From contig NZ_CP024965.1 of the NCBI RefSeq assembly GCF_002804005.1, positions 804,414-868,413 of the forward strand: DNA of 64,000 nucleotides. The letters run 5' to 3'. This DNA is from Williamsoniiplasma somnilux (GTDB lineage: Bacteria > Bacillota_I > Bacilli_A > Mycoplasmatales > Mycoplasmataceae). Position numbers and translations under genes: made by a program. Shown here piece after piece: positions 55,835-64,000 of the stretch (its first letter is position 1; each line of letters begins with the position of its first letter). Below the pieces are notes generated by a model. That model was not told the origin of the DNA. It searched no databases and was given only the letters and a program-made list of their open reading frames with translations.

Positions 55835-55843
55835 TTTTTTCAC

Positions 55844-56566
55844 CTAGTCTCTAAACATTTTTAACATCTCATCTGTATATGTTTCATCATCGTGATGAGA
55901 AATTAAAGGGGGTAATATAACCATGCCTTCGTTACCATTTAAAATACCATCAATCAAGACCGTTTTTCCGTTTTTATTAACTTTAGAATGCACAAATTGT
56001 AGCCTTTTAGGAACAATATTATATTTAGTGAATAAAGAAATTATTTCTCCACTACGTTCCGCTCGATGAACAATCGTAAAAGAACCACCGTTTTTAATAG
56101 TCATTGCTCCAGACTTAATAATTTCTTCTAAATTTATTAAAGTTTCATGTCTAGCATTAACAATTTCTAATGATGTTTCATTTAATTTAGGGTTTCCTTC
56201 AGTTTTAAAAAAGGGAGGATTACAAATTACCGCATCGTATTGATGGTTTGCTTTTGAAGCAAAATCTTTTATATCTTGATGAATAATTTGAATCTGATTG
56301 TCTAAATTATTAATCATGATATTTTTATTAGCTAATTCAATTGCTTTATCTTGGATTTCAACACCAATAATATTTGCGTTGGTATATTTACTCATTATCA
56401 AAGGAATTACTGCGTTATTAGTTCCAAAATCAACAATAGTTTTAATTTTGGAATTTAAATTTATAAAACGAGACACTAAAACACTGTCTAACGTAAAGGA
56501 AAACATATTTGTGTCTTGATATAAATTTAAATTTTTATAACCTAGTAATTCATTTAAAATTTTCAT
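55844..56566 (-). CDS. tRNA1(Val) A37 N6-methyltransferase-like (TrmN6)
   Basis: 240 aa. AdoMet-binding motif IVDFGTNNAVIPLIMS (the usual G.G is changed to GTNNA), acidic residue in IIGVEIQ, and catalytic NPPF (AVICNPPFFK, ~residue 122), then NARHE and HRAERS seen in YfiC/YabB proteins. Start overlaps the holB stop (TAATG). Predicted to methylate A37 in tRNA; the exact tRNA is not shown by sequence. Confidence 0.85.
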   Translation of the reverse strand: MKILNELLGYKNLNLYQDTNMFSFTLDSVLVSRFINLNSKIKTIVDFGTNNAVIPLIMSKYTNANIIGVEIQDKAIELANKNIMINNLDNQIQIIHQDIKDFASKANHQYDAVICNPPFFKTEGNPKLNETSLEIVNARHETLINLEEIIKSGAMTIKNGGSFTIVHRAERSGEIISLFTKYNIVPKRLQFVHSKVNKNGKTVLIDGILNGNEGMVILPPLISHHDDETYTDEMLKMFRD

Positions 56567-57309
56567 TATAACCTTTCTGAAATTTTTATAAAATAATTTT
56601 CTATTGCCAATTTGTCATTATTGCCAAATTTAAGATCATCAATCAAAATTAATGTTTGTTCAGCAAATGCAGAATATTTTTTAACTATGGTTCTGAAATA
56701 AGATTGTTCAAGAATTTTAATTAATTCAGTTTTATCAAGTCTTTTAATTTTTTCTCCAGCCAATAAATAACTGTACTTATTGTTAGTGGTTAAAATTTTT
56801 TCAAATAAATTTAATTCATAATTTTGATCTTCATTATTTAAAACAAAAATTTTGCAACGAGATTTAATTGTTTGTAAAATTGAACTACGATTTTTAGAAA
56901 GCAAAATAGCAAATGTATTTTTAGGTGGTTCTTCTAAAAATTTTAACAAAGAATTAGCTGCACTTGATTTTAAATTTTCTGCACACGAAATTATATAAAC
57001 TTTGGTTAAAGATTTCTCGATAGAAGACAATGTCATTTTTTCAATCATTTGTTGAATCATTTCCTTAGTGATTGCTTCAGACCCATTTCCAATTTGAACT
57101 ACATCTAGAATACTATTCTTTTTACTTCGTTGACAATTGTAGCAATTGTCCTCATCAAAATTTTTATTTTCACAATAGATATATCTAATTAGTTCATTAA
57201 CCACATCATGAGCTTCTTGTAAATTTTTTGAATCAATAATTAACGAAGTAAAAAGTTGGTTACTTTTAAATAAATTTTTTAAATTTAAGCTTAAATTATT
57301 TTTTAACAT
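56566..57309 (-). CDS. holB: DNA polymerase III delta' subunit
   Basis: 247 aa. AAA+ clamp-loader fold with a degenerate ATP site (no Walker A Lys, usual for delta'), zinc-module Cys residues (YCENKN...DNCYNCQRS), KVYIISCAENLKSSAANSLL, LLKFLEEPPKNT and TIKSRCKIF (SRC motif, arginine finger). Overlaps tmk by 14 bp. Together with the DnaX protein it loads the beta clamp. Confidence 0.92.
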   Translation of the reverse strand: MLKNNLSLNLKNLFKSNQLFTSLIIDSKNLQEAHDVVNELIRYIYCENKNFDEDNCYNCQRSKKNSILDVVQIGNGSEAITKEMIQQMIEKMTLSSIEKSLTKVYIISCAENLKSSAANSLLKFLEEPPKNTFAILLSKNRSSILQTIKSRCKIFVLNNEDQNYELNLFEKILTTNNKYSYLLAGEKIKRLDKTELIKILEQSYFRTIVKKYSAFAEQTLILIDDLKFGNNDKLAIENYFIKISERL

Positions 57310-57925
57310 AATTATTCAATGCCTCAAGAATAATTTTTTCTGTTTGCATTTGCACTTCATCAATTGATAAATTTGCATTGACAACGCGGAAACGGTGAGG
57401 ATTATTTTTAATTAAAATTTCATAGCCTTCAGACACCTTATTTTTAAAGTCCATGGTCTCTTTATCAAGTCTATTTTTTTCCTCTTCGCGCACATTCATT
57501 CTACGTTCAGCCTCATCGCGATCTAATCTAAAATAAATTGTTAAATCAGGGATATATTTCCCAATAACAATACGTTGTACCTCATCAACATTTTCAATAC
57601 CAATTTCACGAGCATTACCTTGGTAAGCACTTGTAGAATCCATAAAACGATCAGAAATTACAACAATTCCTTTATTAAGGGCAGGGACAATAACTTTGTC
57701 TAAATGTTCATTTCTAGCAGCCAAAAACAACAGAGCCTCAGTTCATCCATCAATACCTTGGCTGTTATTAGCCAGAATTAGATTACGGATTTGCTCAGCC
57801 ACAGGTTCTCCACCAGGTTCGCGAGTAAATAAAACTTCAAAACCTCTTGTTTCTAATGCTTCTTTAATTTTAGCAATAGCAGTTGTTTTACCACTACCAT
57901 CCATACCTTCTAAAGTTATAAACAT
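57296..57925 (-). CDS. tmk: Thymidylate kinase
   Basis: 209 aa. P-loop [24 protein letters not shown], the DRF box [15 protein letters not shown], and a LID with [15 protein letters not shown]. dTMP to dTDP. One TGA Trp (GWTEALLF). Start overlaps the recR stop (TAATG). Confidence 0.96.
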
Positions 57926-58527
57926 TATTGTTTCCCTCCGTATTTCTTTCTATTATTAAAGGCACTTTCTAAAGTACTTTCATCCATATAGTCTATCATT
58001 CCGCCTGTGGGAATACCTTTGGCTATTCTTGAAACTTTAATGTTTTGCTTTTTGGCAATGTTTCCAATGTAATTTGCTGTAACTTCTCCTTCAAAAGTAG
58101 AATTTAAAGCTAAAATTAATTCCGTGTTTGGTTTATTGTCTAGTCTTTTAAAAATTTCGTTAATATGTAATCTATCTGGTGAAACCGATCTTACTAAATT
58201 AATTTCGCCCCCAAGTATTGCATACAAACCTTTATATTTTTTATTATTTTCAATATTTATAGCATCGTTGATTGTTGCAACAACACATATGATTTCTTGA
58301 TTTCTGATAGGATCAGAACAAATAAAACATTGACCATTAAATGTGTAATAAAAGCAAATTTCACAAACTCCATAAGTTTTTTGAATTTCTTCTAATTTAA
58401 AGATAAATGAATTTAGTTTATCTTTGTTTTCGATAAAGTCAATTAACATGCGTTCTGCTGTTTTTTTATTTAGACCTTTTATTTTTTTAATTTCATTAAT
58501 TAAATTTTCAAACTCATCGTTAATCAT
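57925..58527 (-). CDS. recR: Recombination protein RecR
   Basis: 200 aa. Helix-hairpin-helix ([15 protein letters not shown]), C4 zinc finger CEIC...CFIC, and Toprim domain [20 protein letters not shown] with [17 protein letters not shown]. Acts with RecO in loading RecA. Overlaps dnaX by 8 bp. Confidence 0.95.
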   Translation of the reverse strand: MINDEFENLINEIKKIKGLNKKTAERMLIDFIENKDKLNSFIFKLEEIQKTYGVCEICFYYTFNGQCFICSDPIRNQEIICVVATINDAINIENNKKYKGLYAILGGEINLVRSVSPDRLHINEIFKRLDNKPNTELILALNSTFEGEVTANYIGNIAKKQNIKVSRIAKGIPTGGMIDYMDESTLESAFNNRKKYGGKQ

Positions 58528-60478
58528 TTATTTTCACCTCAATATCCCCAAATAGCGAAGTTGCTTTTTCTAAAAGTTCTTTTGCTTTAGGGTTTAAATT
58601 TACAGTGCTTTCACTAATTTCTTTGTAAAAAATATTTGAATCAACAGGATTATAACCAGTTAATAAGTTATTAGATTTTTTAAATGAAAATTCTTTTTTG
58701 ACATGCTCTCATTTGCTTTTATCAATCGGATATATCACATAATCTTGTTTTAAATAATTAAATAATTTATTTCTAAATTCAGATTTCATTAAACTATTTA
58801 AAATTGCGTTTGCAACAATACTTGATTCACAAACAAGAAGAATTTCGTTTTTAGAAACTGCAGAAACTTTTGTATCTTTAAATGCAATGAAAGATTTTGC
58901 TGATTCTTTATCTAACAAATTTTCATTTTCATCATATTTAAATCACTGATAAATTATTGATTCAATATGATCTCGAGCTTCGCGATTTGCACCTTGCAAC
59001 ATTGTTACAACGGCATCAACTTCTATTTTCGCTTTAGTTGTGTTGTTTGCTTCGCTAAAAATTTCTTTATTACTCAATTCCAATAATTCTCCTCATGTAT
59101 TTATTTGAGAATTTTGTTCTTCATTAATGGATTCAGACTTAAATATAATTTCATCAACTTGATCCACTTTTTTTACTTCTTCTGTTGATGAAAAATCGGG
59201 ACGATTAACAATACCAATTTCAGTAACTTCGCTTGGTATTATTTCGCATTCCATACACTCTTTAGGTATTTCTTCTTCTGTTATTGAAGAAATATTTTCT
59301 TGGTCAATTATTTTTGTTTTATTTTCGCTATTAGCTTTTTCAATATTGAATTTTGCTTCTAAATTATTTTGATTTTCAACTTTTTCATAAGAATCATCAA
59401 AATTACTTTTAAGTGATTTTAATAAACTAATTAAAATATAATGAAAATTAACATTTGTTCCACGAGATTTTGAATATGCATCACTTAAATTATCAGCTAT
59501 ATTAAACATCTCTGCAACACTACATTTTAATTCATTAATTTCGTCTACAGTTACTAATTTTAAATATTTATCTTGTTTTGTTAGTTTGTATTCAATAATT
59601 TCTTTGATCATTTCAATCAAAGATAAGGCAAAAACATCAAAATCCATACCTTGATTTTCGGCTATTTCAAAATAATTAATTAATTTTTCTGTTTCATTAT
59701 TGATAATGTTTTTTATAATTGAAAATTTTTCTTTTTTGGTTGCAACATAAAAAATACTTTTTAAACTTTCGATAGTTATTACTTCGTTATTAACAATCAT
59801 TAATTGTTCCAAAATGTTAAGTGCATCCCTTAAAGAACCATCACTTAAAAAATAAATTTCTTCTGTTGTTTCTTTATCTATGCTAAAACCTTCTTTTTTG
59901 GCAATCATATTTAATTTGTTTTCTAAAGCTAATTTATCAATTTTTTTAAAATTAAATGTTTGGCATCTAGAAATTATTGTTGCAGGAATTTTAATATATT
60001 CCGTTGTGGCCAAAATAAAAATAGCGTGAGCTGGTGGTTCTTCCAAAGTTTTTAACAATGCATTAAAAGCGCCTTTGCTTAACATATGCACTTCATCAAT
60101 TATATAAACTTTGTATTTACCTAAAATTGGCATTGTTGAAACATTTGATTTAACATTTCTCATTTCATCAACTCCGTTATTTGAAGCTGCATCGATTTCA
60201 AAAATGTCTGGTGATTTTCCTTCGTTTGCTGTTATACAACTTTCGCAATTATCACAAGGGTCTGCATTATTAAGATTTTTACAATTTACAGCTTTAGCAA
60301 AAATTCTTGCAATTGAGGTTTTCCCAGTTCCCCTTTGACCTGTAAATAAAAAGGCATGTGTAAAGGAATTATTTTTTAATTCTGTTTTTAAAATATTAAC
60401 AATATTAGTGTGACCAGCAATTTCAGCAAAAGTCGATGGACGATAAATTCGGTATAGTGAACTCTTATTTTTAAACAT
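58520..60478 (-). CDS. dnaX: DNA polymerase III subunits gamma/tau
   Basis: 652 aa. YRPSTFAEIAGHTNIV, Walker A GQRGTGKTS, zinc Cys CDNCESC, VYIIDEVHMLSKGAF, LLKTLEEPP, and SRC motif ISRCQTF. A helical domain III leads to an acidic low-complexity linker (~390-460) and a C-terminal part that would bind polymerase or helicase. It is the ATP-using clamp-loader subunit. I see no slippery run suggesting a programmed gamma frameshift. Two TGA Trp in the C-terminal half. Confidence 0.95.
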
Positions 60479-60561
60479 AATAACTCCTTTTTTAATTATT
60501 TAAATTTTACCATTTATCAACATTTTTATAATCAATAAAAAAGAAAAGAGGAAGGTTCCTC

Positions 60562-60999
60562 TTATCTTAATTTTTGAAAAAAATTATCCAGTATTTGTTG
60601 ATAAATTTTTTGTTGAATTTTTGTTGAGCATTGCTTAAAACTTAATAAAATATCATTAATACTATAAGCAGAACTAAACCCATATTTTTGATTAGTTAAG
60701 ATGTAATCAATTTTTTTAATGTGCGCTTGTTTAATTGCTCCATAACACATTTCGCAAGGTTCCATTGTAATTACTATTTTGCATTTATTAAGTTTTAAAG
60801 TTTTCATTTTTTTAATTGCAGAATTAATTGCATTAATTTCTGCATGACAAGAAATGTTTTGTTCTTTGTTTCTTGTATTTCACCCCTTGGCGACTATTTT
60901 TTTATTCTCATCAACAATAATTGCAGAAACAGGAACGTCTTTACTAGGCTCTGTTTTTTTGAGCAATTCAATTAGTTCATCGAAAATAATTTGTTCCAT
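60562..60999 (-). CDS. tadA: tRNA adenosine(34) deaminase
   Basis: 145 aa from ATG at 60997-60999 with AGGAG upstream. Zinc deaminase motifs HAEINAI (His and proton-shuttle Glu) and PCEMCYGAI. Converts A34 to inosine in tRNA-Arg. TGA Trp in KGWNTRNK. Between the SRP RNA gene and dnaX, as in Bacillus. Confidence 0.92.
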
Positions 61000-61024
61000 A
61001 AATAAAATATCTCCTAGGCAAAAA

Positions 61025-61105
61025 AATAACCGTTATACAAGACACTTTTCCTTATAGCTGCTACCTTCCGGTCCTGACTAAATTCAGATGTTATCTTTAT
61101 AACGG
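61025..61105 (-). ncRNA. ffs: Signal recognition particle RNA (4.5S type)
   Basis: The minus strand contains GTCAGGACCGGAAGGTAGCA, the universally conserved SRP54/Ffh-binding core with the GGAA tetraloop. The ends pair (CCGTTATA at the 5' side, TATAACGG at the 3' side) to give a ~80-nt hairpin, followed by a T-run. Location between tadA and the HAD gene, near dnaX, matches Bacillus scr. Confidence 0.95.
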
Positions 61106-61128
61106 CAAATTTATTTTAACACACTTTT

Positions 61129-61923
61129 TTAATCTAGATGTTTTTCAATTTCAAACAGATAGTCGATTTTGAAATTAGCATGTTTTCGAATCTCTTCATT
61201 ATAGGGTTGATTAACAATAAATGATTTTGAATATTCCTTAAGCATTGGGACATCATTACTATCATCTCCAACAACCAAAACATGATCATTATTAAAATTT
61301 AAAATTTTTTGTAGAGCTTTGATGCCTGTGGCTTTATTCACATTTTCTCCATGAATTTCACAAACATAAAAGTCTTTTAAATTATTAACAACAGTTTCTA
61401 CTTTTAAATTATTGCTTTTAATAAATTTTATAACTTTTGCTCATGTTTGTTTACTACATAATAATTTAAAACATAAAATGTCTTTATTGATCAAAAATGA
61501 AAGCGGTTCATTTATATCTTCTAAATTCATAAACATTTTTTGTTGTTCTTCAGTCATGTCTTGAATGAATAAAAATTGTTCATCTTTAACGGTTGCATAA
61601 TTTACAGCTTTCAATTCTTGTTCAATTTCCTTTAAAAAATCAATTAAAAGTAATTTTTCTTCGTTACCCATGTTTTTTGAATAAAGAACTTTGCCTTTTC
61701 CATCAGTAACTACTGCACCAGTGTTTGTTACAAAATAATTAGGATAAAAATTTAATTCCTTACTCAAATACTCACTAATTGAATTATAATTTCTTCCAGT
61801 TGCAATAATTACATTGTTTCCTTGTTTTTGAAAATTCATAATTCAATTTAAGTCTTTTTCTAACACGGTTTTATCAGGACCGTTTCTAAATGTGCCATCA
61901 AAATCCGAAAATAATCAATACAT
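61129..61923 (-). CDS. Cof-type HAD family phosphatase
   Basis: 264 aa from ATG at 61921-61923 (Met-Tyr-Trp(TGA)-LFSDFDGT). Motif I FSDFDGTF with two Asp, motif II VIIATGRN, Lys in the NKATGIKAL segment, motif IV VVGDDSNDVPML: a IIB-cap (Cof) HAD hydrolase. Such enzymes dephosphorylate sugar phosphates or FMN; the substrate cannot be read from sequence. Lies between the SRP RNA gene and yidC with its own terminator-flanked transcript. Confidence 0.88.
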
Positions 61924-61967
61924 AAAATAACCTCTTTATCTATAAATTATTATGGAGTATTTTAAAA

Positions 61968-61997
61968 CAAAAAAACACACAAATTTTTGTGTGTTTT
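61968..61997 (-). terminator. Terminator of rpmH-rnpA-yidC
   Basis: AAAACACACAAA / TTTGTGTGTTTT stem overlapping the yidC stop; T-rich 3' side on the minus strand. Confidence 0.8.
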
Positions 61998-63186
61998 ATT
62001 TCTTTTTAATTTGTTGCAACTGACGTAATCTTCTTTGTTGTTCTCTACTTCCACGATTTTTTCTGCTTTCGTGATAGAAATGGAATCCTAATGTTTGAGC
62101 AATTTGGAATCCTGAAGATAAAATTCAGTAAATGGCAACCCCTGAGGCTACTGTGGCCACAACGAAGATAAACACAGCAGACATAACTAATTGCATAATT
62201 AATTGACGTTTACGAGATTTTCGTTGTGCTTCGGTTAATGATTTAGATTTATTTTTATGGTATTGCAATAATGTTGGTAATAACATTGAGAAAATTTGCA
62301 ATGGCAAGTACACAGCTAATAATGTGAAGTAAATTCAGTTACCTTGTGTCACTTGTGATCATGGCTGTTCAATCAATGAAATTTCTCCAATAGTGGCAAT
62401 TTTCAACGCTCTTGTTGAACGAATAATTGCATAAATGGCAAATAGGAATGGTAATGAAGCAAATGAACCAGCCATTGCACTCATTGGTGATAAACCTTCT
62501 TTTTTATATAAAGCCATTGTTTCTGCTTGTTGACGTTGCTTAGATTGAGTATCTTTTTTATCTTTATAGCGAGCTTGTATTTCTGCTTGTTTTAATTGCA
62601 GAGTTGACATTTTCTCTTGATTCATCTGGGACTTCCAAGTGAAAGCAAGAGTAATCGAACGAATAATTAACACTGTAAAGAAAATTGCGAAGAAAGCTGC
62701 AATTCCATATGTTTTTTGTGATGCTGAATCTAATGTTGGGTTTAATGTTCCTGCGAAACCATTTAAAATTCCTACAAGAATATAAGCTGTTGGATAAACG
62801 AAAAATCCATAAAATGGTGAATGTGTTACACTGAAAGCACCAGACCAAGAAGTAATGCTGTTATAACCGTATTCGTAAATTTCTTGACCATTTATTTCTG
62901 TAATGTGTGACTTACCACCAAGTTCTCCAAGTGATCTAATAATAATTTCAAAAGATACACCAGGAGCATAAACTTTAGTTCCTGTCATGTCTACAACTTG
63001 GTTAACCATGTAATCTGATTGGTACATTTGTACACAACCTCATAGCATTGAAATAATTATGAAAAGAAATAATCCTATTTTTGTTCATTTTCAAATTTTA
63101 AGAGTAATTTCTTTTTTAGTTTTTTTGTTATTGATTCCACTTTTGGGATTCAAATAACTCATTACACTAGAATTAGCTTTATACAC
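61996..63186 (-). CDS. yidC: Membrane protein insertase YidC
   Basis: 396 aa from GTG at 63184-63186 (VYKANSSV), chosen for AGGAGA 7 bp upstream; an ATG eight codons later (MSYLNPKSG) is possible. N-terminal span LFLFIIISMLWGCVQ, then the conserved core: FAIFFTVLIIRSITLAFTWK, QLKQAEIQARYKDKKD, MALYKKEGLSPMSAM, and later spans (FTLLAVYLPLQIFSMLLP; VMSAVFIFVVATVASGVAIYW). The basic C-terminus RRLRQLQQIKKK may bind ribosomes. Inserts membrane proteins with or without SecYEG. Last gene of the rpmH-rnpA-yidC transcript. Confidence 0.94.
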
Positions 63187-63210
63187 AGGCTTATCTCCTT
63201 TCTGCTCAAG

Positions 63211-63540
63211 TTATTTAATTGATAACAATAATTTTAATAACAATTCTTGATTTTTAGCAAAACTAGTATTTTTAATATTAGCTCTAGCCATAATTATGAC
63301 ACGATATTTCTTGCCTTCAATTGCGTTGATATTGTTGTTAATCATCATTCTGATTTGACGTTTTATTTTATTTCGCACAACAGCATTACCCATCTTTTTA
63401 CCAACAGAAATGCCGTATTTAAATAATTCTTCTTTTGATTTATCATAATACACTACAAAACTTACGTTTTTAATGAATTGTTGTTTTGAAATAATTTTTT
63501 GAAATTCAAAGTTACCTTTAATTATGTTTTTGTTTTTCAT
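63211..63540 (-). CDS. rnpA: Ribonuclease P protein component
   Basis: 109 aa, basic. FEFQKIISKQQFIKNVSFVVYY is the N-terminal part, KYGISVGKKMGNAVVRNKIKRQIR the RNase P signature (RNR box), and YRVIIMARANI the third strand. Binds the catalytic RNA for tRNA 5' processing. Between rpmH and yidC, the standard order. Confidence 0.95.
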   Translation of the reverse strand: MKNKNIIKGNFEFQKIISKQQFIKNVSFVVYYDKSKEELFKYGISVGKKMGNAVVRNKIKRQIRMMINNNINAIEGKKYRVIIMARANIKNTSFAKNQELLLKLLLSIK

Positions 63541-63560
63541 CTATTTAAAAGTCACTAAAA

Positions 63561-63695
63561 TTAAGCTGATAATTTAGCTCTTCCTTTTGCTCTACGAGCT
63601 TTAATTACTCTTCTACCGTTTTTTGTAGACATTCTAGCTCTAAAACCGTGAGTATGTGCGTGTTTAACTTTCGATGGTTGTCAAGTTCTTTTCAT
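63561..63695 (-). CDS. rpmH: 50S ribosomal protein L34
   Basis: 44 aa: [20 protein letters not shown]...[20 protein letters not shown]. The conserved Trp-5 is encoded by TGA, direct proof of the altered code. First gene after the origin on this strand. Confidence 0.97.
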
Positions 63696-64000
63696 GAGTT
63701 CCACTCCCTTCATTTAAGACAATTCACGTTTAATTATAATAGAAATTAAAAAAATATAATAGATTAAATAATAAGTTTTTTGTGTTTTCCACACTTTTTA
63801 AATCAGTTCACAAGTTATCCTCATTTTATTTTTCATTATGTGGAAATGTGGAAAATACCCTCAATTTTAGTTTTTATCTATATTAATTATTTTTCAAGAA
63901 CACTTATATTGGACAAGAAAAATGTTAATACTTTTTTTCAACAATTAATAAATCAATTTATTTATAATTTAATAATATAAGATAGGAGTTTTTAGACAAA
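63696..64000. other. Origin region (oriC) upstream of dnaA
   Basis: AT-rich spacer between rpmH and the window end, where dnaA is expected. DnaA-box-like sites: TTTTCCACA at 63785-63793, TTATCCTCA at 63815-63823 (weaker), and on the minus strand ATTTCCACA (63839-63847) and TTTTCCACA (63847-63855). Long A/T runs could serve as unwinding element. A minus-strand TATAAT (63738-63733) fits the rpmH promoter. Plus-strand TATAAT (63963-63968) and GATAGGAG (63981-63988) look like the promoter and leader of dnaA, whose start must lie beyond 64000. Confidence 0.8.

Noticed and set aside
55835..55843. GTG start of tilS at 55843
   Set aside because: The GTG is part of the AGGTG that serves as SD for the ATG at 55834, and the ATG gives the family-typical N-terminus.

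Overview
The window comes from a wall-less, AT-rich bacterium (Mollicutes) that reads UGA as tryptophan. Almost every long gene is continuous only if TGA is translated as Trp, and many of these sites fall at conserved positions (for example ACT-TGA-CAA at the start of L34). Gene order (rpmH-rnpA-yidC next to dnaA; dnaX-recR-tmk-holB; cysS-rlmB-sigma-rpmG-secE-nusG-rplK-rplA) and the style of the lipoproteins point to the Entomoplasma/Mesoplasma/Williamsoniiplasma/Spiroplasma group. The right end is the rpmH-dnaA origin region, so the window is probably the last 64 kb of a chromosome linearised at dnaA. Most housekeeping genes lie on the minus strand, reading away from the origin.

Layout. 1-6053 (+): two large paralogous surface proteins made of ~180-residue repeat modules with a shared C-terminal domain; the first is cut by the window edge. 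6100-7200 (-): rplL-rplJ behind an L10 leader. 7234-10819 (-): a two-gene accessory cassette (TSPPY DNA methyltransferase plus a 765-aa ParB/Srx-like protein) inserted where L1 and L10 genes are neighbours in relatives. 11042-18036 (-): rplA-rplK, nusG-secE-rpmG-sigma factor, and ECF S component-ung-cysS-rlmB. 18199-19599 (+): a MATE efflux gene broken by a stop codon. 19629-24567 (-): a lipoprotein, dnaB, rplI, and the rpsF-ssb-rpsR operon.

24717-42714 is a surface/transport island. It holds two copies of an ~8.2 kb divergent block, each a giant (~1,810 aa) FtsX-type ABC permease on the minus strand head-to-head with a ~860-aa lipoprotein on the plus strand; a third lipoprotein follows the second block. 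A MacB-like ATPase that could drive both permeases lies apart at 50229-51353. Next to the island are a small membrane protein, a membrane-anchored GIY-YIG protein, lysS-dusB-DUF1904, a ~0.9 kb gene-free stretch, a spiralin-like lipoprotein with 249-bp tandem repeats, and guaC.

51411-63695 (-) is housekeeping: hslO, ftsH, tilS, a TrmN6-like methylase, holB, tmk, recR, dnaX, tadA, the SRP RNA gene, a HAD phosphatase, yidC, rnpA and rpmH, followed by DnaA boxes and the start of the dnaA leader. No tRNA, rRNA, CRISPR array or recognisable transposase was seen.
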